A DNA stretch of 64,000 bases from Gadus chalcogrammus (GCF_026213295.1 NC_079422.1:62001-126000); one strand, 5' to 3'; numbered from the stretch's first letter, positions 23,709 to 35,435 are shown. The notes: generated by a model not told the origin, from the letters alone. A program made the numbers and translations.

Positions 23709-24540
23709 TATATGATCATATCATTATCAATCGGTAATATGAAAATGCTGTTCTTAAAACAAAACTAAGTATTTAATCATTAGGCTGTTCTGCAGGCTTC
23801 ACAACAGGGGGTTGCACTCATCTAATGTGTCTCGATCATATCACCTTTACACAATGTGTTGGGCAGCCTAGTTTGAGATGCAATAGTGTCATAAAATGTC
23901 TTTGTGCCACGACCCCTCCCCTGCACACAAATCAGCTTCAACAGTATCATGCTAGGATAGGTTCAAGGTTCAACATTTTTGTCGTTATTAACTTAGATTA
24001 TTTATAAAAGATTACAAAAGAACAACACTCAGCATAAAATTTTTTTAATTTATGTAATCAGAGTGAGTGAGTGAATTTGTCAAGCAGCCTCCCAGGTTGG
24101 CAGCCAGATTTTCCCGCTGGGAAAAAAAAGGGGGAGGAGATGGTTGGTGAGAAAGACAATCATGAATAATCACTTGACAATCAAAGCTGTAATGTTTACA
24201 CTGTAACCGGTATTCCAATTTAATTAGGTATTCCAGTTTAGATTAACCAATGTCATAACATTGTAACGACCAATGAAATATCTGAATAATCCACAGTATG
24301 GAAATAAAAGGAGGACAAGGAGTCCAGCCGGGGAGGGGGGTCATCTCGCGATTGCTCATTTGCGTAATCGAGCAATCGCGCACAAAATACATTTCAAAGT
24401 GGACCGGTCCACCGGGAGACCTCCCGATCTTCCCGATCTTCAGCCTCTGCTGCAGAGCGAATTAAAATCGCCGGCAGAACAGCCTGGGGGTCTAACACCA
24501 TAATATATATAAACTATAAGTGCATTTCACATTAATCGCA

Positions 24541-24970
24541 ATTATTACATGGGTCTTCTCAATGCCATGTAACGCTCCGTTCACTTGCATCGGCCCTTCA
24601 CAACTTCCGGCTGTGAATTATATTTGATAATTTGATAATTTGATAAGTATAATCATGAGTATAATTGACCACTGTCAAGAAAAACAAAGGATTTTTTGCA
24701 GCGACTTCGGTTGCTAAGCGACGTCAACGTCTTTGGCGGACTATTTCTCTGCTGATCAACACTGTGAATGCTGGTAACAAATAAATTGTAAAAAGACACA
24801 CCATGTGAAGTTATTTTTTGTTTTGGCAAGTAGCCGTGTAATAAGCGGGATATGTAGAGATGATCGCCGGTCATTAACGAAAATAAGCCCCTTCGGGGAG
24901 AAGCAAGACACCTCCGCTGCGCGTCGGTGTCCTGTTCACCCTGTCAGGGCTTATTTTCCCGACAATGACC
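24541..24970. repeat. Dispersed repeat with terminal hairpin
   Basis: An inverted version lies at 31085-31370. The hairpin at about 24882-24958 pairs AAAATAAGCCC with GGGCTTATTTT and GACACC with GGTGTC. The class is unknown. A relative appears at 30600-30640 beside the assembly gap. Confidence 0.65.
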
Positions 24971-25329
24971 TGCGTTATATACATTATCCCAGAATCAATT
25001 TGTGGTCCAATCAGTGATCCATATCTGGTAGGATCACTGATACATTATTTCGCAGTGCGATTATAAACTAAAAAAAGTGATTAAACAGTATTGGTACATC
25101 AACCATTGTATTCTTTGCAATTGTATGTGTATTGAAGTGTATGGAAATAACCGTCATCTTTCTTACTGGTCTTACCGGTGCAGCTTCTGGCTGTTGCCGG
25201 GGCAATCCTTTTCTTTTTTAGAAACTGTTTGACACAAGCAAACAGTGGTATGTTAATCCAAATGTTAACATACATGCAGAAATCAAATAACAAGCATATC
25301 ATGTAATTTATCATATAATAGTCTACAGA

Positions 25330-27061
25330 TTAGATGTATTTGTTGTACCGGTATGTCCTTCTGACTCTTTTTCTGTTTTTGGGCTGTGTACCCTCGTGGG
25401 TGGCAGTGGCAGCGCTTGTCATCAGGACAGTCTCCACTAAAGGTGTACACACAGAATATAAAATAAGCAAGCAGGTCAGATATATACCGTATGGGTGGCT
25501 GCTCAAGGAAATTCTACTAAAAAAGTGAAATATAGCACAAGTTCAACAGTCTAGAGATTAGATGTATTTGTTGTAATTTGTAACTCCATAAAGAGAGAAG
25601 GGTATGTGTGACATTGCGCATGGAAATGAACTTCATCGATTATGTTCATTTCAGAAAGAAGACATGCAAAACAAATGAAATATTTAACTTAGGAGGGATA
25701 ATGTGAAAGATGGCAGAATATCAGCTTTGTGTTGATTAGGTACACCTCTTGTCCTTCTGACTCTTTTTCTGTTTTTGGGCTGTGTACCCTCGTCGGTGGC
25801 AGTGGCAGCGCTGGTCTTCAGGACAGTCTCCACTAAAGGTGTACACACAATATAAAATAAGCAAGCAGGTCAGATATATACCGTATGTGTGGCTGCTCAA
25901 GGAAATTCTACTAAAAAAGTGAAATATGGCACAACAAATTTGAACAGCAATAATTAAGCTAAGCACACCGAATTATGGTCCTTTCATTGAAGATTTTTTG
26001 GGTTACCTGTCTCCGGTTCAACACCAGCTGAACACAGCTCTAACCCCTCGTTGGTGCTGGTGGTAGGGGTGGCTGAATGGAGAGTCTCTGCAAAAGGTGT
26101 AAACACATAGAATATTAACTATGATAATAATGTACTATAATAATGATAATAATAATATCCTGCTGAAGCACATTCTCACCAAAAAATATGAAAGATGACA
26201 ATAAAGCTACGCTAACCACACCTTGTATTTTCATTGGGTCTTCAGGCTCGAAATGTAAAATATAAATGGCCTCTCCTTCACCCTGTGGCATACTTGTGGC
26301 ATCTGATGGCACTTTCTTTCCTGAAAGCAACACAAAGAACTTACAATTAGGTCAAAATGTGAAAGGTAGGAGTGATGCAAAGTAAACCTACATCTGTCAT
26401 AATCCTTTTTTGTACATTTTGTTATTTGATGTGATTAAATTTTTACAGTGTCCTACATTTTTCAGAATTGGGGTTGTTTAGAGACGTTATAATGCAGAGT
26501 AAATGTGAAATTACCTTCTCCAATTATGCTGTAAATTTCTTTTATATTATCCAAACATTTCTGTTCCACAACAGAAGAAATAAGCCCCTCTGGGAGGACT
26601 ATCTTTCCCTCCTTCTTGGGATATTCAAGAAGGAGGATGGGCCTCCACCCCAATGCATTCATCTTCTCGACCTGAAAAAATAGAGAAAACTTTAAAAACA
26701 ATAATAAATTGTGCCAGAGATATATGGAGACACAAGCTCCACAGCAGTACGTTTCAATAGCAACTCAGAGGCAAATTTTACTTATAGAAGAGCTGATGTT
26801 GGCGCCACATTCTTAACCTAACATTAGTACTATGGTAATGTTACTTACCAGAATGACAGCGTCATCGAAAAGATGTGAGGTGACCTGGTTACGTTTGGTG
26901 TTGGCCACCCATGCATCTTTCTGATTTCGAAACTTGTCCAGTTTCTTTTTTAGCCTAATTTTTTGTGGCTGTGGTGCCTTGCACGTTGGCCATACTTTAA
27001 ACCCATTATAAATGGGGACCTGACATGCAGCGCATACCTTTTTTAAACCGCCCTTTGCCAT
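25330..27061 (-). CDS. Zinc-ribbon-like small gene, six coding exons
   Basis: An open spliced model totals 744 nt, giving 247 residues. Coding exons (minus strand) are 27061-26849, 26671-26515, 26320-26222, 26087-26007, 25832-25746 and 25436-25330; all borders are GT/AG. The start MAKGGLKKV has a strong context (ACAATGG). Residues 10-27 look like a zinc ribbon with C10, C13, W24 and C27, so the third ligand is Trp. A Lys-rich stretch (KIRLKKKLDKF) and a globular segment (NALGWRPILLLEY) follow. Exons 4, 5 and 6 are related Thr/Ala-rich modules; exons 5 and 6 arose by tandem duplication (25330-25555 and 25746-25935). The last exon reads into intron-derived sequence to reach its stop, so an alternative 3' end is possible. 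A non-coding exon sits at 28065. I do not know the function; it resembles an unnamed multi-copy teleost family. Confidence 0.65.
25340..25935 (-). repeat. Tandem duplication carrying exon and intron
   Basis: 25350-25545 repeats 25757-25935 with few differences. It includes the exon, its TTTAG acceptor and the intron phrase AAGCAAGCAGGTCAGATATA. The copies are about 400 bp apart. Confidence 0.85.
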
Positions 27062-27490
27062 TGTTTAAGTTTTGCTGTAAACATAAACAAGAAAAACATC
27101 ATTAGAAATACCATTGTATAAAAATGACAAATTCCTTAATTTAAGTTAAGCGAGATTTAACCATAAAACAACACTTTCAGTCTTTCAACTCAGTTGTAAT
27201 AAAGGCAATAATCCTGTAGTGTAATAAACAACATTTCAGCTATTTCGAGACTGATATTTGTGACCAATCCATGGTATCTAGTATAACATTATTCGACTTG
27301 CTTTTCCTACACCTTATTTTTGTAGCTTCTAATACAGCCCCTGGGTAAATGTAATTACCAACTGTACATTAAAAGGGAGTATCAGCGATGCGTTTTCGCA
27401 ATGAGTCCATCTTTACGGAGATATTTCTGAATCGCAGCCAAGGAAAACGGAGGGGAAAATACACTTTTCGCCCTAATACTGGTCTAGAAC

Positions 27491-27866
27491 GTCACCATAG
27501 GCGGCAATCTTACCACAGTAAGGTGCTGCTCACCCATAAAATTGTGTTGGTAGTGGTACATGTACTTTTAAAATAACCATAACTCAATTTTCAACCGATT
27601 TACAAACGGTTTGGTTTATTACAAACGTTATTAACGTGGTTATGATATTGTACCTATTTTGGAACATTATTCTATTTTTCATTATTCTATCAAAAGCATG
27701 CAGTCATAACTAGCCTACGTCACGTTTATAACAAACCAAACCGTTTGAAAATCGGTTGAAAATTGAGCAAGTTATGGTTATTTTAAAAGTACGTGTACCA
27801 CTACCAACACAATGTTATGGGTGAGCAGCTTACTGTGGTAATATGGCCTTTAGTGGTGACGTTCGA
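27491..27866. repeat. Foldback element in intron
   Basis: The left arm (27491-27640) and right arm (27725-27866) pair through GTACATGTACTTTTAAAATA-like and AACGGTTTGGTTTATTAC-like blocks. It lies in the first intron of the zinc-ribbon gene. No target duplication was identified. Confidence 0.75.
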
Positions 27867-28064
27867 CTCCATTGGCCAGCAGCGCGGACGAGGCATCTAG
27901 TTAATATATCTATGTTTGCAACACCATAACAGACTGAAACTAACTTTCACGATGCACCCTAAATGACGCAAAAAAATAGTTAGGTAGGTTTATGGCAACA
28001 ACTTTGTTTGGTGTTTTGAAGAATTTAACATTGCACAGACATTACACGTGGTAGAGATACTTAC

Positions 28065-28200
28065 CGATCGTGTAACTGTGAAGCTGCAAAGTGGCGAAGT
28101 CACGCCACTTCCGGTAGAGCCCTATAGGACCCAAGCCAAGCCCCAAGAAACAGTACAATGTTCCGGAATCCAACAGTGCTCAGATGCCACGCCTGGTATA
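28065..28200 (-). promoter_or_regulatory. Probable non-coding first exon and promoter area
   Basis: On the minus strand the sequence ACACGATCG is followed by the ideal donor GTAAGTAT at 28064-28057. The next acceptor, TTTACAG, ends at 27075, 13 bases before the ATG at 27061. The upstream boundary is a guess; no TATA box was recognised. Confidence 0.55.
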
Positions 28201-28379
28201 GCACCTGCTTCAGCGGGCTGTGGACGGGTCCGTCATTTCATGTGGCCCAGAAGTAGATATCGCCGTTCACTCCAATACAAGTGGGGAACAGGAATGTGTC
28301 TCCGCAAAAAATGTCTGGATATCAATCGAAGGCTCATAATTATATTTAGACCATGTTCTAAAGAAATATATTGGGTGGG

Positions 28380-28600
28380 TGGGTGGTTGGGGAGGGGGGG
28401 GGGGGGGTTAACAAGACACAAATAGGAAGCAATGAGCATTTCAATGACCAGAAATATTGAATAAACACTCAGGAAGAGGAATGACCTCTGCCACATGATA
28501 ACTTAATGAATTATTAAAAAAAAAACCTAGCTCGTTAAATCAATTAGCTTGATGTTTTGCTTTCCCAAATAGGTTATAGGCTGTGTCACTACCGTGTATG
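28380..28600 (-). repeat. Poly-G tract and dispersed repeat copy
   Basis: A G-rich run at 28378-28408 is followed at 28430-28590 by a diverged copy of the repeat at 21418-21690, including TCGTTAAATCAATTAGCTT. Confidence 0.6.
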
Positions 28601-28779
28601 TCCGTGCGCATCTCTCAGAGTGACGTAATTAGCCAACGGACAGCGATTAAAAAAATAAAAAGAGTAATGTTGATTACCAAAGTAAATTATTAATTATTAA
28701 CCATTTTTGTTGCTTCGAGGAGGTCTGGTGATCTGTATATAATAAATAAATAAATAATTAAATATATATAGGACATATG

Positions 28780-28782
<3 letters not shown>

Positions 28783-28813
<31 letters not shown>
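28783..28813. repeat. (TA)n microsatellite
   Basis: An uninterrupted TA array. The flanking stretch 28820-29230 holds two diverged copies of the unit seen at 7256-7420. Confidence 0.9.
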
Positions 28814-28814
<1 letters not shown>

Positions 28815-29352
28815 CCTATACCTGTTTATATTCTGAGAAACGCTCCCATCCAAAAGGCATGGGTTTACATTTTGTTCTGCAGTACGAATAAAGTCAGACA
28901 ATCATGCTCTGGGACACGATTCAATATTAATCTTCCTGAGCATAGGCACGAAATGTATTTGAGGAGGTCTGCTGAAAAAAAACGGGGATATCAGAGTATC
29001 CCTAATACTACATTTACCCTTTGATGCATATGTTGTTTTGACATGTAAATAAGAGGCGGCCCTGTACCAGCGCACACCCCTTCTGTAGTCGAATAAAATA
29101 GAGGATATGGTTTGTGTTATGTGTAGCACAAAATAAGTCAGACAACCGTGCTCTGGGACACAGTTCAATAGATTATTTTCGTGAGCATGAGCACGATACA
29201 TAATAGAGTGTGTACCAAACTATCTAGTGCCAAAATTGTAGTATCCATATTCCATAATACAAAGCATTGACCCTTTGTTGCATTTGTGGTTTTGACACAT
29301 AGCCTTCACAGGGTGAACTGTACTTTCTGCCACACCCCTTCTGAAGCGAGCG

Positions 29353-29354
29353 AG

Positions 29355-29420
<66 letters not shown>
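29353..29420 (+). repeat. (CT)n microsatellite
   Basis: A pure CT array directly adjoining the 148-bp satellite. Confidence 0.97.
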
Positions 29421-29424
<4 letters not shown>

Positions 29425-30483
29425 TGAGCCACGGAATAACAGTGTCATTTACTTGCATTGGAGCAAATTCCGTGGCCACATCACGGACAATTTAAGTGAT
29501 TCCGTGAGACCAACACGGACTGTGAGTTAAGCGCCCGTGGTCCACTCGCTCGTTGAAACGGGGATCCGTGTGTGAGCCACGGAATAACATTGTCATTTAC
29601 TTGCATTGGAGCCAATTCCGTAGCCACATCACGGACAATTTAAGTGATTCCGTGAGACCACCACGGACTGTGAGTTAAGCGCCCGTGGTCGACTCGCTCG
29701 TTGAAACGGGGATCCGTGTGTGAGCCACGGAATAACAGTGTCATTTACTTGCATTGGAGCAAATTCCGTGGCCACATCACGGACGATTTAAGTGATTCCG
29801 TGAGACCACCACGGACTGTGAGTTAAGCGCCCGTGGTCGACTCGCTCGTTGAAACGGGGATCCGTGTGTGAGCCACGGAATAACAGTGTCATTTACTTGC
29901 ATTGGAGCAAATTCCGTGGCCACATCACGGACGATTTAAGTGATCGTCCGTGAGACCACCACGGACTTTGAGTTAAGCGCCCGTGGTCGACTCGCTCGTT
30001 GAAACGGGGATCCGTGTGTGAGCCACGGAATAACAGTGACATTTACTTGCGTTGGAGCCAATTCCGTAGCCACATCACGGACAATTTAAGTGATTCCGTC
30101 AGACCAGCACGGATTTTGAGTCAAGCCCCCGCCGTGGTCAACTTTGGCACACACACAGATTGAAACGGGAATCTGTGTGTGTGTGCCACGGAATATCAGT
30201 GTCATTTACTTGCATTGGAGCAACTTCCGTGGACACATCAAGGACAATTTAAGTGTTTCAGTGAGACCACCACGGGTTTTGAATTAATCCCCGTGGTCGA
30301 CTCGCTCGTTGAAACGGGGATCCGTGTGTGAGCCACGGAACATCAGTGTCATTAACTTGCATTGGAGCGAATTCCGTGGCCACATCACGGAAATCGGCGT
30401 GTTTCCGTGATGTGGCTACGGATTTCGAGTTAAGCGTCCGTAGTCATTACACGGATTCATGTGAGACCAGGTTGCCCAGTTTA
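29421..30483 (+). repeat. 148-bp satellite array into assembly gap
   Basis: GAGCCACGG recurs at 29426, 29574, 29722 and 29870 (spacing 148 each time), then near 30020, 30183 and 30320. The first units are almost identical and later ones diverge. Each unit has alternating CACGG and CCGTG words that can pair, for example CCACGGAA with TTCCGTGG. The array runs to the run of N. Confidence 0.95.
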
Positions 30484-30583
30484 NNNNNNNNNNNNNNNNN
30501 NNNNNNNNNNNNNNNNNNNNNNNNNNNNNNNNNNNNNNNNNNNNNNNNNNNNNNNNNNNNNNNNNNNNNNNNNNNNNNNNNNN
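30484..30583. other. Assembly gap
   Basis: Exactly 100 N, which is probably a placeholder for unresolved satellite of unknown length. Confidence 0.99.
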
Positions 30584-31084
30584 GAACACGTCATTAATAA
30601 ACAACCATGTCCTGTCGCTTAGCAACCGGACACGCTTACCGGACTACTTTTACGGAGTGATAACAAAGACGTGAATCAGGCAATAAATCCACTTTCCTTG
30701 ACAGCGGTGAAGTTCGGTGTGCTTAAAAGTACCGACGGAGCTCAGTGGACCAATTGCGAACTACTGCGGCTGCTCTAAGTTAAACCCCAATCTATTCGGA
30801 ATAACATACATGGCGATTAAAACGGACTACACCACCTCTTCTATTCGGCATAGAATCTATGCCGAACAGATAATTGTATTCCGAATGAGGCGTACATGAT
30901 AATTTTCTGTTCCGCATAGAAATCTATGCGGAACAGATGTGTCCATGTCAACGCGGCTGCTGACACTTGACGAGGGGGTTTACTCGTTGTGCCCTGTAAT
31001 TATGAGCCGGAGCCCGATTTCAACCCGACATTTGTTACTGAGGTCTACCGTGCTAAATATATATAATATATATAAATATATATA
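30584..31084. other. Non-coding stretch with two similar hairpins
   Basis: Hairpins at 30838-30871 (CTATTCGGCATAGA with TCTATGCCGAACAG) and 30902-30938 (CTGTTCCGCATAG with CTATGCGGAACAG) are variants of one another. No gene was found. Confidence 0.6.
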
Positions 31085-31370
31085 TATTGCTTCACCCTGA
31101 AGGGGCTTATTTTAATGACCGGCGACGTTCTATACTACATCATCCCGCTTATTACAAGGCTACTTGCCAAGACGAAAAAATAACTTCACATGGTCTGTCT
31201 TTTTACAATTTATTCATTAGCAGCATTCGTAGTGTTGATTAGCAGAGAAATCCTTCACAGACGTTGACGTTGCTTAGCAAACGAAGACGCTGGGGTTGAC
31301 AAGTTACCGGACTATCTATTCAAGTGAACGGAGCGTTCCACGGCATTGAGAAGACCCGTGTAATAAAAGG
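31085..31370. repeat. Dispersed repeat, inverted copy of 24541-24970
   Basis: It shares GGGGCTTATTTT, CATCCCGCTTATTAC, GTTGCTTAGC and GAACGGAGCGTTCC in reverse order with the 24.5-kb copy. Confidence 0.65.
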
Positions 31371-31539
31371 CCTATAATATTTCTGTTTATGGCATAGATT
31401 TCTTCTCAGATTAGGCCAATAAAGCAATGATTTAAAAAATATAGTTATTATTGCAATTATTGCGGCCGGCAAAAAATTATCGCTCATTTTAATTTATCGC
31501 GCAATTAATTGATTTATTGCATATCGCGACAGGCCTAGT

Positions 31540-31676
31540 TCCGGGGGTTTCCTTCCGGGCGGGAGTTTTGGTTGTTGTAGTTTTCCGGTGGAACTGTGCC
31601 TGCCTGTCCGATTGTGGAATCCAATAAACCTGCTATCAAGCTTACTTCGCTCAATACCTCGCCTGTGGTTATTACA
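31540..31676 (+). repeat. Possible LTR fragment
   Basis: The end region (CCAATAAACCTGC, then GCCTGTGGTTATTACA) has the appearance of a retroelement LTR tail. A distantly similar tail ends at about 32938. No second LTR was found. Confidence 0.35.
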
Positions 31677-31678
31677 AT

Positions 31679-32105
31679 ATCATTAAAAGTTACATAAAGT
31701 AACGGTTTCATAACACAAACGCAGGAAACACGTGAGCTGCTAGTTTAGCGAAAGCAGCATCCCTAGCAACCTGACGTTGTTGAAACATGCGAGCGAGACG
31801 ATTAAATCTTCCTAATAACTATAAAACTAAAGATCAGACACAATCACTGACTGAAGATTATGCAAGTAAAAAGTATATTTCTCGCTAGAAATGTTATTAG
31901 AAACACGTTTAACGGTGAATCGATCCTAAAATATTGCATTTCCCATTCAGATAATAAAGATGAATAAAGATCATACACATTCACTGACTGAAGATTATGC
32001 AAGGAAAATGTAAATTTCTCGCTAGAAATGTTATTAGAAACACGTTTAATGGTTTATCTGTCCTAAAATATTGCATTTCCCATTCAGATAATAACGATTA
32101 ATATG
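31679..32105 (+). repeat. 137-bp tandem repeat block, second copy
   Basis: Two units with the leader TTACATAAAGTAACGG, matching the block at 5818-6367. The stretch 32106-33090 has no supported gene. Confidence 0.85.
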
Positions 32106-33092
32106 GCTACGTAACAATTTCAGCAAATGCTAGGAGAACGTATCGCCCCCTGTTGGTGCTATTCCCCCATTCATTTCGAATGGAGAAGGACGCGTGTTCA
32201 GGGTCACGCTTTGGTCAGGCAAAGCGTGACCAAAGCATGACCGCTAGAGGCGCTACATTTTGATACACTCCAGTGGGTCGTAATTTGGGGCGGTACAAAC
32301 GACCTATGCGGTCGTATTTTCTAGGAGGACAGGCTGGTATTTATGGTGCACCCAAGTTTTGAGTTGTGGGGGGCAACCGGGCAGCTGCACCGGTTGCACC
32401 GTCGATATTTACGCCATTGATTAATAATATTTTGACCATTAAATAAATGCCGAATCTGTATCTCTCATAAAGAATATCATCAGACAATGCCAAGGGATCG
32501 GTTCTGTGCCGAAAAACCCTCTGTCTCTGGAGCGACGCCTGTACGATAAGTGCGCCGAGGTCCATGGGAACACCCACAAATGGTGACGCCATTATCGGAG
32601 GAGGGGCTAGGAAGCTGCGCACGCCGATATAAGTAGCCGATCTCCGGGTAGACTCGCTGAAAAGCTGCTCCCGACCAGGTTTGGTTGCGAGCGTAAATCA
32701 CCATGGTGATACAGCGACGCTTAAAGAGATCGACTTTCATTCTACAGCTAACCCAGGCTTTCAGCTAAACATACCTCGCAAACCCTCTAATCGAGCTTCG
32801 TAGTACAGGCCCCTGGATTGGGCTTCGCGGGTTTGTTTACCGGCGTTGCTATTGTTACCGGTCTTGCGTGTTCCAACGGTTTATTAGGTATTGCTGTCTA
32901 ATCAATACTTCATTCACTACCTCTTCCGTTGTCATTACAATATTATGCAATGCTGCTCTGTAACAAAAATAAATAATAATAATTATACCACATACATTTT
33001 CAGTCGCACCAGTGCGCCCAAATAAAATATTTGGTTGCACTACCTCGAATTCTAGGCGCATGTGCGCCCAAATTAGGCGCACTCTGGAGCCC

Positions 33093-33093
<1 letters not shown>

Positions 33094-33189
<96 letters not shown>
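33094..33189 (+). repeat. (GA)n microsatellite
   Basis: A pure GA array of about 96 bp. It is the opposite-strand equivalent of the CT tracts in the LTR-element leader modules. Confidence 0.97.
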
Positions 33190-33191
<2 letters not shown>

Positions 33192-33224
33192 GTGTGGAAC
33201 ACTTGAACTGGGCATGAGATGCCG

Positions 33225-33571
33225 GCAAGTTTGTTTCCACGGCGGGTTAGTGAAGCATGCAAAGCAGTTGGGTTAAAACTGCACAAGGCAGCCTCTACGG
33301 ATGGGTTATTACTCTAGAAAAAATTGCACAATGGTGTTAATTAATAGAGTAAGTAGACTATCCGACTAGTTTGCACCGCTCCGTAACGGCGATCAACCCA
33401 AGTAGTCGGTTATAAATAATACATTAGTGAGCACTTCGTCCCCTCACTATTTAACAATTAAACCGCAATAATTCAATAGTGGACACTTCGTCCCCCCACT
33501 ATTTAACAATTAAAACTGCTGTAACACGATAGTGAGCACTTCGTCCCCTCACTATTTAACAATTAAACCGC
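33225..33571 (-). repeat. LTR-element leader in reverse orientation
   Basis: Read on the minus strand, 33225-33300 matches 14780-14870 of the LTR element and 33340-33440 matches 34570-34665. Three tandem units of about 63 bp with ACTTCGTCCCC end at 33571. The block is therefore leader sequence pointing away from the LTR at 33572. Confidence 0.7.
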
Positions 33572-33840
33572 TGTAACATGTATTTTAAGTACGTAAGCTG
33601 CTCCCACATAGCCATTAGGAAGCAGGATCGAACACACAAGCTGCATTACCCTCACATAGCCATTAGGAAGCAGGATCGAACACACAAGCTGCATTACCCT
33701 CACATAGCCACTAGGAAGCAGGATCGAACACTTAAGCTGCAATAACTACTTTAGCCACAGATGGCAGCACCTTTAGACAGGGGTGGAGCCATTACGTCAG
33801 CCGGCCACGCCCACTTGACAGCGGGTGCAAATTTGCTGCA
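33572..33840 (+). repeat. LTR of a related retroelement
   Basis: It begins TGTAACATGTATTTTAAG and ends GCTGCA. A primer-site-like TTTGGTGACCCCGACG follows. A 48-bp unit with GGAAGCAGGATCGAACA is repeated three times at 33604-33745. It shares GGCCACGCCCACTTGAC with the LTRs at 8540 and 48025. Confidence 0.75.
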
Positions 33841-35150
33841 AATTTGGTGACCCCGACGTTCTTGGGAAGTACCAGAACCGGAACTCGTGGACGTGCGGCC
33901 AACGAGACGCAAAACAAGCTCTTCGCAGGCCACACACGTATTAGGTAAGCAGAACCCATTGTCTCAAAGATTGAATCCTGCAATAGAATTAGTTATAAGA
34001 ACATTTAGGTGAAGAGCTTGTTTTGCCTCCGTCTGGTCGCGGAGCTCCGTGGTTTCGGGCCCCGGGTTAAAATCATAACAGCCGTTTAGTTAGACGGCCG
34101 CGGACAACGCTAACAGATTTAATTAAATAGTTATATTCAAGGAGAAAAGGGCCAGGAGTGTGTTTTTATGGGACTGTAGATTGAAGTTATCCACTCTAGA
34201 TCTGCGTTGGAGCATATTCGAGCGGTTTGATTGTTGAATGGTGAATGTACTGAGTTTAGCCAGTGCTCACTAAGGGTAATAGCGGTTTTAATTGTTAGAT
34301 AGTGGTTACGTTTTCCACCTTTCAATTATTGCGCTTTGATTGTTGCAAGGTGTAGGAATCGTAGTACACACTGTGGTGTTATAGTGGTTTTAATTGTTAG
34401 ATAGTGGTTACGTTTTCCACCTTTCAATTATTGCGCTTTGATTGTTGCACGGTGTAGGAATCGTAGTACACACTGGTGTTGTAGCGGTTTTAATTGTTAG
34501 ATGGTGGTTGAGTTTTCCACCTTTCAATTATTGCGCTTTGATTGTTGAATGGTGAATGTACTGAAGTTCAGCCAGTGCTCACTAAAGTGTTATTTATAAC
34601 CGACCATAAACGTTGATCGCCGTTACGGAGCAGTGCAAACTGGTCGGATAGTCTACTTACTCTATTACTTGGTTGCATATTCTACCAGTGGCTTGGGCTT
34701 TGTTTGCCCTGGGGTTCGAATGTGATTGGTGCTCCCAGCACGGGAGCTGTGCGCCAATGTGCGTGAATTGCAGCGTCTTTTTCTAAGTAATCTTGTTTCC
34801 GTAGGTGAGGTGGAAGACCACCTCACTGACCACCGTGGACATAAGCACTAACAGGCTTTTCTTTCCTACAAGAATCCAATTAGATGTGTTTGTCTGTGTT
34901 AACTGACAATTTGCAGAGTACTTTTGTTTAAGTCTACAGGTATTGAGTGGAACACCATGGTCTCTGTTTTCGAAGGGATGGCGCGATTTTCGATGGTGTA
35001 TGATCTCTTTGTTTAAAGCAACAGTGCCATTTCATAAACTGCATGCTTGCGGCGCGGTTCTGTAGGTCGATAGTCGCCATCTTGTTTTTTGTAAGGGCCA
35101 CATGGTCTCTTGCCTGAAACTATTGCAACAGGTTACCCAGTTTAGGTGTT
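33841..35150 (+). other. Leader of the related retroelement
   Basis: A donor-like TTAGGTAAGC follows the primer site. About 110-bp tandem repeats (GTTTTAATTGTTAGATAGTG, then TTTCCACC) lie at 34270-34560. The next part parallels the leader of the 8540 element. No coding domain was found and no 3' LTR is visible before the DIRS element. Confidence 0.6.
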
Positions 35151-35155
35151 CTCGC

Positions 35156-35435
35156 CACTCTCTCTCTCTCTCTCTCTCTTTTTCTCTCTCTCTCTCTCTC
35201 TCTATAGATATGTTCTCTCTCTCTATAGATATGTTCTCTCTCTCTCTCTATAGATGTGTTCTCTCTCTCTCTCTATAGATGTGTTCTCTCTCTCTCTCTA
35301 TAGATATGTTCTCTCTCTCTATATATATATGTTCTCTCTCTCTATAGATATGTTCTCTCTCGCTCTCTATAGATCTGTTCTCTCTCTCTATAGATCTGTT
35401 CTCTCTCTCTCTCTCCATAGATATGTTCCCTTAAT
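35156..35435 (+). repeat. CT-rich minisatellite
   Basis: (CT)n blocks alternate with TATAGATATGTT, in units of about 20-30 bp, about ten times. Ser/Leu/Tyr-rich ORFs here are artefacts. Confidence 0.92.

Noticed and set aside
25099..25314. Alternative last exon of the zinc-ribbon gene (KKKRIAPATARS)
   Set aside because: The acceptor at AAAAAAG gives the wrong phase when joined to exon 5 or 6. It is kept as a possibility but not called.
28048..28425. 125-codon plus-strand ORF
   Set aside because: It is antisense to the probable first exon of the zinc-ribbon gene and ends in a poly-G tract; no domain seen.
29421..30483. Regular direct repeats as a CRISPR array
   Set aside because: The whole 148-bp unit is repeated without unique spacers, and the sequence is from a vertebrate-type genome.
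32855..33286. Ser/Leu- and Arg/Glu-repeat ORFs
   Set aside because: They are translations of the (GA)n array; similar artefacts occur at 29220-29495 and 35254-35457.
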